From Exiguobacterium antarcticum DSM 14480 (GTDB lineage: Bacteria > Bacillota > Bacilli > Exiguobacteriales > Exiguobacteriaceae), in NCBI RefSeq assembly GCF_000685865.1, contig NZ_JMKS01000006.1, forward strand, positions 180,181-244,180: 64,000 bases of DNA, read 5' to 3'. Under the pieces are notes generated by a model, which worked only from the letters and a program-made list of their open reading frames with translations, did no database searches and was not told where the DNA came from. Positions 26,095-35,252 of the stretch are shown piece by piece. The translations under genes were made by a program, and so were the position numbers. Position 1 is the stretch's first letter. Each line of letters begins with the position of its first letter.

Positions 26095-26421
26095 GTGTTA
26101 CAGTCGAAAAAAAGAACCGTCCGAAAATGGCGGCAACGAACGACGCGACATCATATTTTGCAGTTGGAACATCTGTACCAAAGAGAATCGGCTTCATCAC
26201 TGCCCTTTCAAAAAGTTACTTTATGGAAGACATTAGAAGAAGCGATCCGTAGTGGACGACAGATGACGATCGAGTATGTGCGCCATGGGAAGTCCACCGT
26301 CTTGACTGGAACCATTTCCGCCTTGTTGCATCAACGTGAGATGGTCGAAGTGCAGACATCAACGGGCTTACATCAAAAAATTCGTTTTAAGGAATTGTGC
26401 GACATCCGAATAAACACGTAA
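26095..26421 (+). CDS. YolD-like family protein
   Basis: About 108 residues. The C-terminal 65 residues (LEEAIRSGRQMTIEYVRHGKSTVLTGTI...IRFKELCDIRI) fit the YolD-like fold, which precedes Y-family DNA polymerase genes (UvrX type) in many Bacilli. The N-terminal 35 residues are very basic. The GTG at 26095 lies eight bases after GGAGGAGG; longer frames upstream have no binding site. The next gene begins 18 bases later but is cut off by an IS insertion. Confidence 0.65.
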   Translation: MLQSKKRTVRKWRQRTTRHHILQLEHLYQRESASSLPFQKVTLWKTLEEAIRSGRQMTIEYVRHGKSTVLTGTISALLHQREMVEVQTSTGLHQKIRFKELCDIRINT

Positions 26422-26438
26422 AAACCGGAGGACGCATC

Positions 26439-26446
26439 ATGCAATC
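26439..26446 (+). pseudogene. start of a gene cut off by the IS pair
   Basis: CGGAGGACGCATC followed by ATGCAATC gives a strong ribosome binding site and two codons plus two bases, then the IS left end. No continuation is found beyond the IS right end at 28985, where the 3' end of a minus-strand gene begins within 20 bp. By analogy with yolD-uvrX pairs the lost gene may have been a Y-family polymerase; that is inference. Confidence 0.5.
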
Positions 26447-26532
26447 TGGGCTAACCTAAAATTTTGAGACAATATAAAACACCTTCGGAGTGGTACACTT
26501 TTAAAAAGTACTAACATCGGAGGTGTTTTTGC

Positions 26533-26849
26533 ATGGGCAAAAACGTATATTCAAGTGAAGTGAAATGGGCAGTAGTCAAAGATAAGCTGAGTGGTGAGTT
26601 AACAACGAAGAGATCATGGAGAAGTACGGAATCAAAAATGAATCTCAAATCAAAACATGGATGAAATGGTATCGTTCTAACCAACATTATCGATTTGATC
26701 AGCCGATTGGAAAACAATATACCTATGGGCATGGTTCTGATTCTGTGAGTGAGGATGACAAGAGAGAACGACAACTGTCTCATCTGAAGATGGAAAACGA
26801 AATCTTAAAAAAGTACATGGAGATCGAAAGAGAGTTGAAAAAGAAGTAG
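26533..26849 (+). pseudogene. IS copy 1 orfA, frameshifted
   Basis: 317 bp against 318 in copy 2: one A is missing near 26607 (AACGAAGAG in place of AACGAAAGAG), breaking the frame about 25 codons in. A downstream ATG at 26616 would give only the C-terminal 77 residues, without the first helix of the DNA-binding domain. Confidence 0.85.
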
Positions 26850-26908
26850 TCATAAAAATTGTAGAGTTTCTTCGGGAAAAGTATACAATCACCGCCATTC
26901 TTAACGCT

Positions 26909-27694
26909 TTGAATGTACCAAGAGCAAACTATTACCGTTGGATTAAAGGATCTGTGGAAGCACCTTCGGTGCTAGAAAAAGCCATCATCGAACTAAGTAA
27001 ACAGACGAAGTATCGGAATGGCCATCGGAAAATAAAGGCATTATTACAGCAAATCTATCGATTAAAAGTCAATCGGAATACCGTACAGAAAATCATGCAA
27101 AAACACCATCTTCAATGTCGGATCAAGCCCAAGCGAAGATGGAAGTCTCAAGGTGAGCGCATCATAACGGCACCTGATCTTCTCAAGCGTGACTTCACAG
27201 CAAGTAAACCGAATCAGAAGTGGGTGACGGATATCACCTATATCCAATACGGCAGCACGACGAAATATCTTTCAACCATCATGGACTTATTCAATAACGA
27301 GATCATTGCCTACAAATTATACGAGCACCAACAAACGCCTCTCGTTATCGATACGTTAAAGGTAGCGCTTGAGAATCGAAACCACCCCGAGGGGGTCATC
27401 ATTCATTCAGACCAAGGAAGTGTCTATACGTCATATGCCTTTCAAGATTTCGTCCAGAAGAACCATCTAACAAGCAGCATGTCTCGTAGAGGAAACTGTT
27501 GGGACAACGCAGTCATCGAATCGTTCCACTCAAATTTGAAGTCCGAGGAGTTCCAGTACGTCAAATTCAATTCGCTAAGAGACCACGAGGTCTATGAACG
27601 AGTTATGAATTACTTAAATTACTATAACGAAGAACGAATCCAAGAAAAATCAGGCTACCTGACACCTAAAAAATACGGTGTACTGGCAGCCTAA
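26909..27694 (+). CDS. IS3-family transposase OrfB, copy 1
   Basis: A 261-residue DDE transposase part with HTH_21-like region (HRKIKALLQQIYRL) and an rve integrase core: Asp in WVTDITYI, Asp in IHSDQGSVY, Glu in NAVIESFHS. The open frame extends upstream of the ATG to the end of orfA, so the natural product would be an OrfAB fusion by -1 frameshifting. With orfA broken in this copy, no full-length transposase can be made from it, though the catalytic part is intact. Confidence 0.85.
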   Translation: MNVPRANYYRWIKGSVEAPSVLEKAIIELSKQTKYRNGHRKIKALLQQIYRLKVNRNTVQKIMQKHHLQCRIKPKRRWKSQGERIITAPDLLKRDFTASKPNQKWVTDITYIQYGSTTKYLSTIMDLFNNEIIAYKLYEHQQTPLVIDTLKVALENRNHPEGVIIHSDQGSVYTSYAFQDFVQKNHLTSSMSRRGNCWDNAVIESFHSNLKSEEFQYVKFNSLRDHEVYERVMNYLNYYNEERIQEKSGYLTPKKYGVLAA

Positions 27695-27780
27695 TGGGCT
27701 AACCTAAAATTTTGAGACAATATAAAACACCTTCGGAGTGGTACACTTTTAAAAAGTACTAACATCGGAGGTGTTTTTGC

Positions 27781-28098
27781 ATGGGCAAAAACGTATATTC
27801 AAGTGAAGTGAAATGGGCAGTAGTCAAAGATAAGCTGAGTGGTGAGTTAACAACGAAAGAGATCATGGAGAAGTACGGAATCAAAAATGAATCTCAAATC
27901 AAAACATGGATGAAATGGTATCGTTCTAACCAACATTATCGATTTGATCAGCCGATTGGAAAACAATATAGCTATGGGCATGGTCCTGATTCTGTGAGTG
28001 AGGATGACAAGAGAGAGCGACAACTGTCTCATCTGAAGATGGAAAACGAAATCTTAAAAAAGTACATGGAGATCGAAAGAGAGTTGAAAAAGAAATAG
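27781..28098 (+). CDS. IS3-family transposase OrfA
   Basis: 105 residues with a helix-turn-helix (LTTKEIMEKYGIKNESQIKTWMKWY) and a C-terminal leucine-zipper-like helix (LSHLKMENEILKKYMEIERELKKK), typical of IS150-group OrfA, which binds the inverted repeats. The gene ends with G_AAA_AAG just before its TAG; a -1 shift there leads into orfB. Confidence 0.88.
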   Translation: MGKNVYSSEVKWAVVKDKLSGELTTKEIMEKYGIKNESQIKTWMKWYRSNQHYRFDQPIGKQYSYGHGPDSVSEDDKRERQLSHLKMENEILKKYMEIERELKKK

Positions 28099-28157
28099 TC
28101 ATAAAAATTGTAGAGTTTCTTCGGGGAAAGTATACAATCACCGCCATTCTTAGCGCT

Positions 28158-28943
28158 TTGAATGTACCAAGAGCAAACTATTACCGTTGGATTAAAGGAT
28201 CTGTGGAAGCACCTTCGGTGCTAGAAAATGCCATCATCGAACTAAGTAAACAGACGAAGTATCGGAATGGACATCGGAAAATAAAGGCATTATTACAGCA
28301 AATCTATCGATTAAAAGCCAATCGGAATACCGTACAGAAAATCATGCAAAAACACCATCTTCAATGTCGGATCAAGCCCAAGCGAAGATGGAAGTCTCAA
28401 GGTGAGCGCATCATAACGGCACCTGATCTTCTCGAGCGTGACTTCACAGCAAGTAAACCGAATCAGAAGTGGGTGACGGATATCACCTATATCCAATACG
28501 GCAGCACGACGAAATATCTTTCAACCATCATGGACTTATTCAATAACGAGATCATCGCCTACAAATTATACGAGCACCAACAGACGCCTCTCGTTATCGA
28601 TACGTTAAAGATAGCGCTTGAGAATCGAAACCACCCCGAGGGGGTCATCATTCATTCAGACCAAGGAAGTGTCTATACGTCATATGCCTTTCAAGATTTC
28701 GTCCAGAAGAACCATCTAACAAGCAGCATGTCTCGTAGAGGAAACTGTTGGGACAACGCAGTCATCGAATCGTTCCACTCAAATTTGAAGTCCGAGGAGT
28801 TCCAGTACGTCAAATTCAATTCGCTAAGAGACCACGAGGTCTATGAACGAGTTATGAATTACTTAAATTACTATAACGAAGAACGAATCCAAGAAAAATC
28901 AGGCTACCTGACACCTAAAAAATACGGTGTACTGGCAGCCTAA
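28158..28943 (+). CDS. IS3-family transposase OrfB, copy 2
   Basis: 261 residues from the first ATG, with the DDE triad intact (WVTDITYI, HSDQGSVY, AVIESFHS). The frame is open back to 28092, reading EIVIKIVEFLRGKYTITAIL before the ATG, so the working enzyme is expected to be OrfAB made by -1 slippage at G_AAA_AAG (28086-28092). It differs from copy 1 by four residues (Lys to Asn, Val to Ala, Lys to Glu, Val to Ile). Confidence 0.88.
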   Translation: MNVPRANYYRWIKGSVEAPSVLENAIIELSKQTKYRNGHRKIKALLQQIYRLKANRNTVQKIMQKHHLQCRIKPKRRWKSQGERIITAPDLLERDFTASKPNQKWVTDITYIQYGSTTKYLSTIMDLFNNEIIAYKLYEHQQTPLVIDTLKIALENRNHPEGVIIHSDQGSVYTSYAFQDFVQKNHLTSSMSRRGNCWDNAVIESFHSNLKSEEFQYVKFNSLRDHEVYERVMNYLNYYNEERIQEKSGYLTPKKYGVLAA

Positions 28944-29003
28944 TCAAGGTGTTTTATATGTGTCTCATATTGCTAGGTCAGTCTAATCCCCCGGTTTTTT
29001 TAA

Positions 29004-29465
29004 TCATTTTTTATTCAATTTCACGTTTTGATCCGCCGGAAGCGTCGTCGTCGTTTCTTCCTCTTCAAGCTTCGGAACACCCGCCCCGTAATCCGTTGCT
29101 TCATCCGTCACGTAAGAGGCAGCGAATGCCGGGTTGAGCAAGTCCGACTTCGAACCGACGATGACGATGCGACCATGACGGACTTCCTCTTCCAGATCTT
29201 CCGCGACATCTTTTGTCATCCCGAGTTCCGATAACTGGGCGATCCGGTCTTTCCGGTTACTCCGGACGGTCGACATCAAGGTCTCAAAAAATGATTTTTT
29301 CGTCACGCGGTAAGCAAGCGTCTGGGTGTCATTCGCAATCCGTTCCGCTAACTCTTCGTCTTTTGCAAAAATGTAAATTTGTTTATTCGAATAACCGCTT
29401 GATTTCAAGCTCGTCACTTCGGCATCAACGGCCGTCATGTTACGTACGATTCGTGTTTCAATCAT
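29004..29465 (-). CDS. general stress protein, YflT domain
   Basis: A 153-residue cytoplasmic protein of the general stress protein 17M-like (YflT) family: N-terminal domain with ETRIVRNMTAVDAEVTSLKSSGYSNKQIYIFA, a GMTKDVAEDLEEEVRHGRIVIVG segment and a flexible acidic tail. Family members in Bacillus are SigB-controlled; their molecular role is unknown. GAAGGAGAGG precedes the ATG. Its 3' end lies 18 bp from the IS right end, so sequence formerly downstream may have been lost. Confidence 0.85.
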   Translation of the reverse strand: MIETRIVRNMTAVDAEVTSLKSSGYSNKQIYIFAKDEELAERIANDTQTLAYRVTKKSFFETLMSTVRSNRKDRIAQLSELGMTKDVAEDLEEEVRHGRIVIVGSKSDLLNPAFAASYVTDEATDYGAGVPKLEEEETTTTLPADQNVKLNKK

Positions 29466-29559
29466 GTTGTTTCCTCTCCTTCATGCGAGCCAACTGTCTA
29501 CTCTCGATATAAAGTTATTCCCGAAACATAATGAATAAAACATGAATCTGAAAAACCGT

Positions 29560-31239
29560 TCAGACCGCCTTGCGTAACCGGGTTGATGCCTGCCGTTTCC
29601 AAAAGACGGTCAGACCGATGATGAGACACAATCCGATCTGCGGGATCATCGTCTCATAAGTCGGATAAAAACCGATCCACGGAACTGACGGCAAGAAGGT
29701 GACGACATGCATCGGGACGATTCCCGTCAATTGCAAGGCATGTATGCTTGCCCCCAGGATTTTAAAGGCCATGATATAAATTAGGCAGGTTGCCGCCAGG
29801 AACAGTCGATTGATCGGGAGGCGGACCCCGAGATAAATCACGGCGACAGAAACCAGGGCAATCAATCCGATGGCTAAGAGGATGCCACTCGCCAGGGAAA
29901 CGGCTGTCATCGCCGGCGCCATTCCGACATAAAACAGAAGCGTCTCGGCCCCTTCGCGGAAAATCGTCAAAAAGCTGACGGCGAACAACGACCGACCTGC
30001 GAGACTCGTCGCCAGCTGGCTTTGACGAGAAGTGACGACCGCCTTCGAATGTAACCATGAACCGACGATCAGCATCATCAAGACAGCGACAAGTCCCGTC
30101 CAGCCTTCGATTTGTTCACGACCGATGCCGGCAAACGCCGTCGAAAAGAAGTGTTGGATGATGATCGCGAGTGCCCCGCTTGCCAGTAAACCAAACACGG
30201 CACCGCTCCAAATCAAGCGTTCTCCGTTCAGCTTTGCTTTTCTCGTAAAGGCGACAAGGGCACTGATGATCAGTAATGCTTCCAGCCCTTCTCGTAGCAT
30301 GACGAACATCGCGTCGACAAAGGAATAGGTCGTTTTCTGCTCCAACACCTGTAAGGAGGCGATGATCTGCCGCAGTTGTTTTTGAGCTGGGACACTCGTC
30401 TCCTCACTCAGGCGTGACACGATCACCGGGATGTCCGTTTCGATCGCCGAATAGAGCGCACTACTCCGCGTCCGGACTTCCCCTTCCCCGCTTGGCCAGC
30501 GTTCGATGAACGTCGTTAACGTCTGTTTCGCCGCCGGGATGTCCTGTGCGCCGAGCTCTTGATCGGCTTGTTCTAACAATGCGGTCAATTCCGTCAGTCC
30601 GGTCTTTTTCGTTGCTTTCACCGGATCCCCTTTTAAAAAGGAGCGGATGCTCGTATCGAACTGCTCGAGGGCCCCATTCAGTTCCGTTTGTTCAACGGTC
30701 TCGCGCGCTAAAGCAATCCGGATGGCGGAAAGTCCCATTTCGACTTGTCCGTAATGCCCGATACTCTTTTCGCGGACGACGACTTCACGGTCCGTCCAGG
30801 CAGCAAGCAGTTCCGACTGAAGCTGATTCCGTTCCGTTTCGGTCGTCGCTTCGCGTAAACGTTCCGTCCATTTGAACAAATCACGCAGGCGTTGCTCGGC
30901 TGTCGGATCAGCTGTTGGTTGTCCGGTTTCTTCCAATGCCCGGACTGCCGTCGACACCTTTGTCAACGCTTGTCCCGCAGTCATAAAGGACTGTTCCTGC
31001 CGCAAAGGAGCCAGTTGTTGCTCGATTGTCTTTTTTTCGGCAGAGGGAGCCAGTTGTTCGACTTGTTTCGCAAGCGTCGCGATCGACGTATCAAGAGCGG
31101 AGCGGTCTTTTGCATTGACCGCAGCCAGTGCCTGACCGATCGACACATACAAGTCATCCGTTTTCGTATCCGCGTGGACAAACGGCATCGTACCCGCTAA
31201 ACAGAGCAACACGATCAGAAAGTTAAGCAAATAACGCAT
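29560..31239 (-). CDS. efeU: EfeU iron permease (FTR1 family) with N-terminal extracellular domain
   Basis: About 559 residues: a signal peptide (MRYLLNFLIVLLCLAG), a helical extracellular domain of about 300 residues, then seven transmembrane segments of the FTR1 permease. Both iron-binding REGxE motifs are visible (LREGLEALLII near residue 335 and FREGAETLLF near 445). It imports iron across the membrane, with EfeO delivering and EfeB oxidising or de-haeming. The ATG at 31239 follows AGGAGGG and overlaps the end of efeB by 17 bases. The extended N-terminal domain is common in Gram-positive EfeU. Confidence 0.92.
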   Translation of the reverse strand: MRYLLNFLIVLLCLAGTMPFVHADTKTDDLYVSIGQALAAVNAKDRSALDTSIATLAKQVEQLAPSAEKKTIEQQLAPLRQEQSFMTAGQALTKVSTAVRALEETGQPTADPTAEQRLRDLFKWTERLREATTETERNQLQSELLAAWTDREVVVREKSIGHYGQVEMGLSAIRIALARETVEQTELNGALEQFDTSIRSFLKGDPVKATKKTGLTELTALLEQADQELGAQDIPAAKQTLTTFIERWPSGEGEVRTRSSALYSAIETDIPVIVSRLSEETSVPAQKQLRQIIASLQVLEQKTTYSFVDAMFVMLREGLEALLIISALVAFTRKAKLNGERLIWSGAVFGLLASGALAIIIQHFFSTAFAGIGREQIEGWTGLVAVLMMLIVGSWLHSKAVVTSRQSQLATSLAGRSLFAVSFLTIFREGAETLLFYVGMAPAMTAVSLASGILLAIGLIALVSVAVIYLGVRLPINRLFLAATCLIYIMAFKILGASIHALQLTGIVPMHVVTFLPSVPWIGFYPTYETMIPQIGLCLIIGLTVFWKRQASTRLRKAV

Positions 31240-32464
31240 CGCCGATATACCCTCCTTTTTGAATCCCGCCGAAACAGGCAAACAAGGCACTGCCACGATG
31301 TGTGATGTATTCGTTCAATCGATCCGATGTCGCAAGCCGTTTCTGAATCGTGTTGAACTGTTCCGGTGAGCGTTGGAACGAAAGAAATAACAAACCGGCA
31401 TCCAGCGCGCCGGTCGTCTCATTGATGCCCGCCTGATAGGAATAGGAACGCCGCAACAGGTGTTCTTTGCCTGTTCCATGGGCGACCGCCGTATGCGAAT
31501 CACTGGGCAGTTGGGCTTCTCCGTGTGCCGTACGTTGTTTCGGTGTGACGGAGTCAAACTCTTTTTTGGAGCCGAGCGGTGCACCAGACGACCGTTCCCG
31601 TCCGAAAGTCCGTTCCTGTTCCTTTAAAATCGTCCGGTCCCAGACTTCAAGATGCATCTGGATCCGGCGAACGACAAGAAAACTGCCGTTTGTCAGCCAA
31701 GGTGATCCATCCCGCCACTGGTAAAACAAATGTTTGTCCCGAACCGTTGCTTGAGACAGATCCGGATTTCCCGTCCCGTCCTTAAATCCAAACAGATTTC
31801 GTGGGGTGCCACCTGTCGCATCCGCTGCTTTTGAACGTTGGAATCCGGATTGGGTCCAGCGAATCTTGACGACCCCCCGACCGATCCTGGTCAAGTTCCG
31901 TAACGCATGAAAGACGACTTGTTGGTCATCGGCACAAATCTGCACGACCAAATCACCGCCGGACCACCGTTCATCGAGTTGATCTAAATCAAACACGGGC
32001 AGTTCACGCAAAGCGTCCGGCCGTTTATGGGCGATTCCGAACCGGTTGTCTGCAAACAAACTGATCCCGCACCCAAACGTAAAGGTCAGATGGCTCGCCG
32101 AGAGACCGTCTGCTTCTCCTGTGTCTTCCGGCGGGACATACCGGCTGTCTGACTCGCCAAGCGACAATCCGGCCGTCAGCCGGGCACAGGCCCGTGTCCA
32201 ACGCTGCAACAGATCGATCAGTTCATCACGCCGCGTCGTTTGGATATCAAAGGCCACCACCTGGACATGATTCTGAACAGGCGTCAGGATCCCTGCCTGG
32301 TACTTTCCGTAGAAGGGGACTTGATCCGTCGCTTGTGCCGTCAAGGCGCGTGGTAAAAACCGTTCGATCCCGCTTGCGTAGAGCGCCGCGCCAATCCCTG
32401 TTAAGCCAGCGACTTTCAGAACGTCACGCCGGGTAACACCTTCCTCTAAACCCGTTCGAGTCAT
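31223..32464 (-). CDS. efeB: EfeB Dyp-type peroxidase / deferrochelatase
   Basis: A 413-residue protein with a twin-arginine signal (TRRDVLKVAG, then a hydrophobic stretch to about 40). The Dyp-type peroxidase fold is marked by GFKDGTGNP (catalytic Asp) and the proximal haem His in the VAHGTGKEHLLRR region. It is exported folded and oxidises Fe(II) or removes iron from haem for EfeU. GGAGGGATAAGG precedes the ATG. Second gene of efeO-efeB-efeU. Confidence 0.92.
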   Translation of the reverse strand: MTRTGLEEGVTRRDVLKVAGLTGIGAALYASGIERFLPRALTAQATDQVPFYGKYQAGILTPVQNHVQVVAFDIQTTRRDELIDLLQRWTRACARLTAGLSLGESDSRYVPPEDTGEADGLSASHLTFTFGCGISLFADNRFGIAHKRPDALRELPVFDLDQLDERWSGGDLVVQICADDQQVVFHALRNLTRIGRGVVKIRWTQSGFQRSKAADATGGTPRNLFGFKDGTGNPDLSQATVRDKHLFYQWRDGSPWLTNGSFLVVRRIQMHLEVWDRTILKEQERTFGRERSSGAPLGSKKEFDSVTPKQRTAHGEAQLPSDSHTAVAHGTGKEHLLRRSYSYQAGINETTGALDAGLLFLSFQRSPEQFNTIQKRLATSDRLNEYITHRGSALFACFGGIQKGGYIGDALFA

Positions 32465-32466
32465 CC

Positions 32467-33303
32467 TTATCCCTCCAATACGATGCCCATCTTCGAGAGT
32501 GGTTCTGCTAGCTCGTTGATGGCTTGACTTAATTGTTTGACATCTGCTTTGGATAATTCGGTATAAAGGACATACCCGTCACCCTTCTTTTTTGCTTCCA
32601 ATAAGGCATTGACATCCTTGAAACGGGCAGCAATTTCCTCTGAGAGAGCTTCATCTTGTTTCGTTAAGGACGGGTTGAGCAATTGATAGATTTTTTCTGC
32701 CCCTTGGACGTTCGCTGCGAAGTCATACAAGTCGGTATGCGAATACCGGTCTTCTTCCCCCGTGACCTTTGACGTCGACACTTCGTTCAGCAAGTCGGTT
32801 GCCCCCGTGACGAGCAGTTCCGGTGTCACCTCGACCGTCTCGACTTTTGCTCGCAGGAGATGGACATCTTTCATCAATTGGTCGGCATAGGCTTCGTATC
32901 CTTTTGTTGTCCCTTTTTCGAACAGGCCTTGTTCGATCCGGTGGTACCCGCCCCACTCCGATGCCTTGACGTCTCCTTCCCGTGCATCGATTTTCGGATC
33001 AAGATCTCCGAATACTTCTGCAATCGGTTCCGCCCGTTCATAATACATCCGTGCCGGTGCATACAGTGCTTTTGCCTGTTCGAGGTCCCCGTCTTTGACC
33101 GCTGTCGTGAACGCTTCTGTTTTTTCCGTGAACTGATCGAGTTCAGCGATCGCATACGTCCGGTAATCGGCGACGACTTGCTCAAACGGGTCTGCCTCCG
33201 TCTTTGTCGCGGGTGATGCCGTCTTCGTCGGTTGTTCGTTACAAGCAGCAAGTAACGCTGTTAAGGATAATAGGCTGATGGCGAGTGTTTTTTTATGTGT
33301 CAC
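32467..33303 (-). CDS. efeO: EfeO/EfeM lipoprotein (imelysin-like M75)
   Basis: About 278 residues, beginning at a GTG eight bases after AGGGGGA. The N-terminus is a lipoprotein signal ending LLAAC, so it is anchored on the outer face of the membrane. The rest is the helical M75/EfeO domain with GGYHRIEQG (HxxE metal motif) and the C-terminal repeat half. No cupredoxin domain is present, so this is the EfeM-like short form. It should bind iron and pass it to EfeU. First gene of the operon, with a Fur box upstream. Confidence 0.9.
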   Translation of the reverse strand: MTHKKTLAISLLSLTALLAACNEQPTKTASPATKTEADPFEQVVADYRTYAIAELDQFTEKTEAFTTAVKDGDLEQAKALYAPARMYYERAEPIAEVFGDLDPKIDAREGDVKASEWGGYHRIEQGLFEKGTTKGYEAYADQLMKDVHLLRAKVETVEVTPELLVTGATDLLNEVSTSKVTGEEDRYSHTDLYDFAANVQGAEKIYQLLNPSLTKQDEALSEEIAARFKDVNALLEAKKKGDGYVLYTELSKADVKQLSQAINELAEPLSKMGIVLEG

Positions 33304-33350
33304 AAGTAGTTCCCCCTGATAATTAAGTAAGTTCATTACACAGTATAGTC

Positions 33351-33369
33351 GATAATGATAATCGTTATC
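33351..33369 (-). promoter_or_regulatory. Fur box of the efe operon
   Basis: GATAATGATAATCGTTATC matches the classic 19-bp Fur consensus GATAATGATAATCATTATC at 18 of 19 positions. It lies 48 bp before the efeO start, so iron-replete Fur should shut the operon off. Confidence 0.93.
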
Positions 33370-33381
33370 AATGTTTTTCAA

Positions 33382-33425
33382 TAAAAAAATCTTCGCCAAC
33401 AAACCGGACATGGTCAGAGGCGAAG
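33382..33425 (-). terminator. intrinsic terminator after the DUF2339 gene
   Basis: Minus strand CTTCGCC/GGCGAAG stem followed by ATTTTTTT. Confidence 0.8.
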
Positions 33426-33438
33426 AAGTTAGATCTCA

Positions 33439-35097
33439 TCAAGATGGACGTTTCTTGAAGTAGGTTCGCGAAATGATGAAGGCGACGATTCCAAAACCGA
33501 TGAAGACAAAGGCTTTTTGAATCAAGGACAAAAACGATAAATCAAACAAAAGCAGTTTGAGCGCACTGACGGATAATAACAACAGTCCGGACAAACGCCA
33601 GGCAGCAGACGTCCGGATGCGACCAATCGCAACCAGGACAAATGCAAGCAGGATATAGGCGACGGACAAGGTTGTACTTCGATCGGTCTGATCGAGGTTC
33701 GCATAAAACGGCAGTTCCATCACGATTAACGTGTAGGTGATGAAAACCCCTGCAGCTGCACAAGTCAACACGATTTTCCAATACTTTGTCCATTCGTGCT
33801 CCTGATGCGTCCGAACGAGGAGATAAACCAATCCCGCCGTCGCCAAAGCAAGACCAAACACCATCACGGCATACGATCGGCCATTCCATGGGTCGACTTC
33901 GTAATCGGCCAGTGTCTTCAGAATAAAGAGAAGATAGACGGCGATGCCGATCCATCGTTGATATGGCACTTGCTGACGTTTGACGAACCAGAGTCCGATT
34001 AAGACAAGGGCATACAGGATGGAACGGAATTGATCGGACAGGCTGTCTGCCGCAACGGGAAGCTGATGAATCGTAAACACGAGGGCAAGGTGCCCCACTC
34101 CGTTTTGCCAGGCATCCTTCGTCCCGTTGGCGACAACATACGCGACAACCGCAAATACGAGCGACAGACCATAGACGAACGACCACTCGACAACATACAG
34201 ACTGATCAGGACGAATAGTCCGGCAAGCCAACTCGGATAATTTTTGGAAAGGGCGAGACGTCGCCCGACATAGGCCGTTCCGAGATAGGCGATAAGTGCG
34301 GCACAAACTAAACTGACCTCGTCGAGCACCGGGCGTACTTCTACGCTGACGGTGATGCAACTAAACAACAACGCAAGGAACAACATTCCCGCCGAAAAGG
34401 GATAGGCTTTAACCGCCTTTAATCGCACGACCGCGACGAACAAGGCCGTAAACAACACGACTTCATAGACTAAAAATAAAAATACATCCGGTTCGTCGGA
34501 TAATTGCAGAAAAGGTAATAAAAATCCCGTAATCGATACAAGGATCAATAAAGCGCTCGAACGCATCCACAGCATCAATCCATAGGCGACGGCAAGGACA
34601 ATCAGTTCGAGGAAAAAGGCCAGGAGTGGTGGATAAAAGGCATACAGTGCCATCCCGGCGAACAAGGCCGACAACGACACGATCGTTCCGGTCGCGACAA
34701 GTCCGATTCCAAGCTCCCGCCGTTTCTTCTCGTACTGAAACTCACCTAATGCCATGACAAGTAAGCCGATCACGAGACCGCTTCCGACCCGGACCGCGGG
34801 ACTGATCCATCCAGCGAGTGATGCATAGGAAAAAAGAAAGATCGCTCCGATTGCAGCAAAAATCGCACCAATCCGTGGTAACCAGACCGTCGCCAACAGT
34901 TGCTCCCACTCGTCGCGCGTCCGCTTTGGCTGAACGGCCGTCGACCGTCCTTTTTTAACGAACGCGGGTCGGACTTTCGGACGGGTGACGGAAGAAGCGG
35001 GTTCAGGGACGGCTGCTGATCGTTGTTCCAACTGATCGAGACGCGCCTTTAACCGTTCGACTTCTTGTTCGAGCTGTTCCAAACGTGTTTCATCCAT
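33439..35097 (-). CDS. DUF2339 polytopic membrane protein
   Basis: A 552-residue protein starting with a coiled-coil (LEQLEQEVERLKARLDQLEQ), a linker, then about 16 hydrophobic segments from residue 75 to the end. The opening GAIFAAIGAIFLFSYA after WLPRIG is typical of DUF2339. The function of the family is unknown. AAAGGACCGGTGAG precedes the ATG. It is monocistronic by its own terminator. Confidence 0.82.
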   Translation of the reverse strand: MDETRLEQLEQEVERLKARLDQLEQRSAAVPEPASSVTRPKVRPAFVKKGRSTAVQPKRTRDEWEQLLATVWLPRIGAIFAAIGAIFLFSYASLAGWISPAVRVGSGLVIGLLVMALGEFQYEKKRRELGIGLVATGTIVSLSALFAGMALYAFYPPLLAFFLELIVLAVAYGLMLWMRSSALLILVSITGFLLPFLQLSDEPDVFLFLVYEVVLFTALFVAVVRLKAVKAYPFSAGMLFLALLFSCITVSVEVRPVLDEVSLVCAALIAYLGTAYVGRRLALSKNYPSWLAGLFVLISLYVVEWSFVYGLSLVFAVVAYVVANGTKDAWQNGVGHLALVFTIHQLPVAADSLSDQFRSILYALVLIGLWFVKRQQVPYQRWIGIAVYLLFILKTLADYEVDPWNGRSYAVMVFGLALATAGLVYLLVRTHQEHEWTKYWKIVLTCAAAGVFITYTLIVMELPFYANLDQTDRSTTLSVAYILLAFVLVAIGRIRTSAAWRLSGLLLLSVSALKLLLFDLSFLSLIQKAFVFIGFGIVAFIISRTYFKKRPS

Positions 35098-35200
35098 CTT
35101 CTCACCGGTCCTTTCAAAAGGAATTGAAACCTTGTCATTATTTTACACCATTTTTAACTGATTCCCATTTTCGGAAAATCTGTAACGTCGATGTCCAATG

Positions 35201-35233
35201 AAAAAAACCGGTGAAGCATGCCGCTTCACCGGT
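35201..35233 (-). terminator. intrinsic terminator of the C39 peptidase gene
   Basis: ACCGGTGAAG/CTTCACCGGT stem followed on the minus strand by TTTTTTTC. Confidence 0.9.
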
Positions 35234-35252
35234 GGTTGCGCCTGTTGATGGA

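Larger units (their letters stand above)
26447..27694 (+). mobile_element. IS3-family (IS150-like) element, copy 1, right end missing
   Basis: Starts at TGGGCTAACCT and carries orfA (frameshifted) and orfB. It runs straight from the orfB stop codon into the left end of copy 2, so about 42 bp containing the right inverted repeat are gone. The sequence is otherwise nearly identical to copy 2. A 3-bp ATC precedes it at 26444-26446 and recurs after copy 2 at 28986-28988, a possible target duplication around the whole pair. Confidence 0.85.
27695..28985 (+). mobile_element. IS3-family (IS150-like) element, copy 2, complete
   Basis: 1291 bp from TGGGCTAACCT to AGGTCAGTCTA. The terminal inverted repeats match imperfectly over about 38 bp: the left end has GAGACA-ATATAAAACACCTT, the inverted right end GAGACACATATAAAACACCTT. 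It contains intact orfA and orfB and is head-to-tail with copy 1. The two copies differ at a handful of positions, so the duplication is recent. Confidence 0.88.

Noticed and set aside
26508..27700. Treating the two IS copies as a composite transposon with cargo
   Set aside because: Nothing lies between the copies; copy 2 begins at the base after the copy 1 orfB stop.
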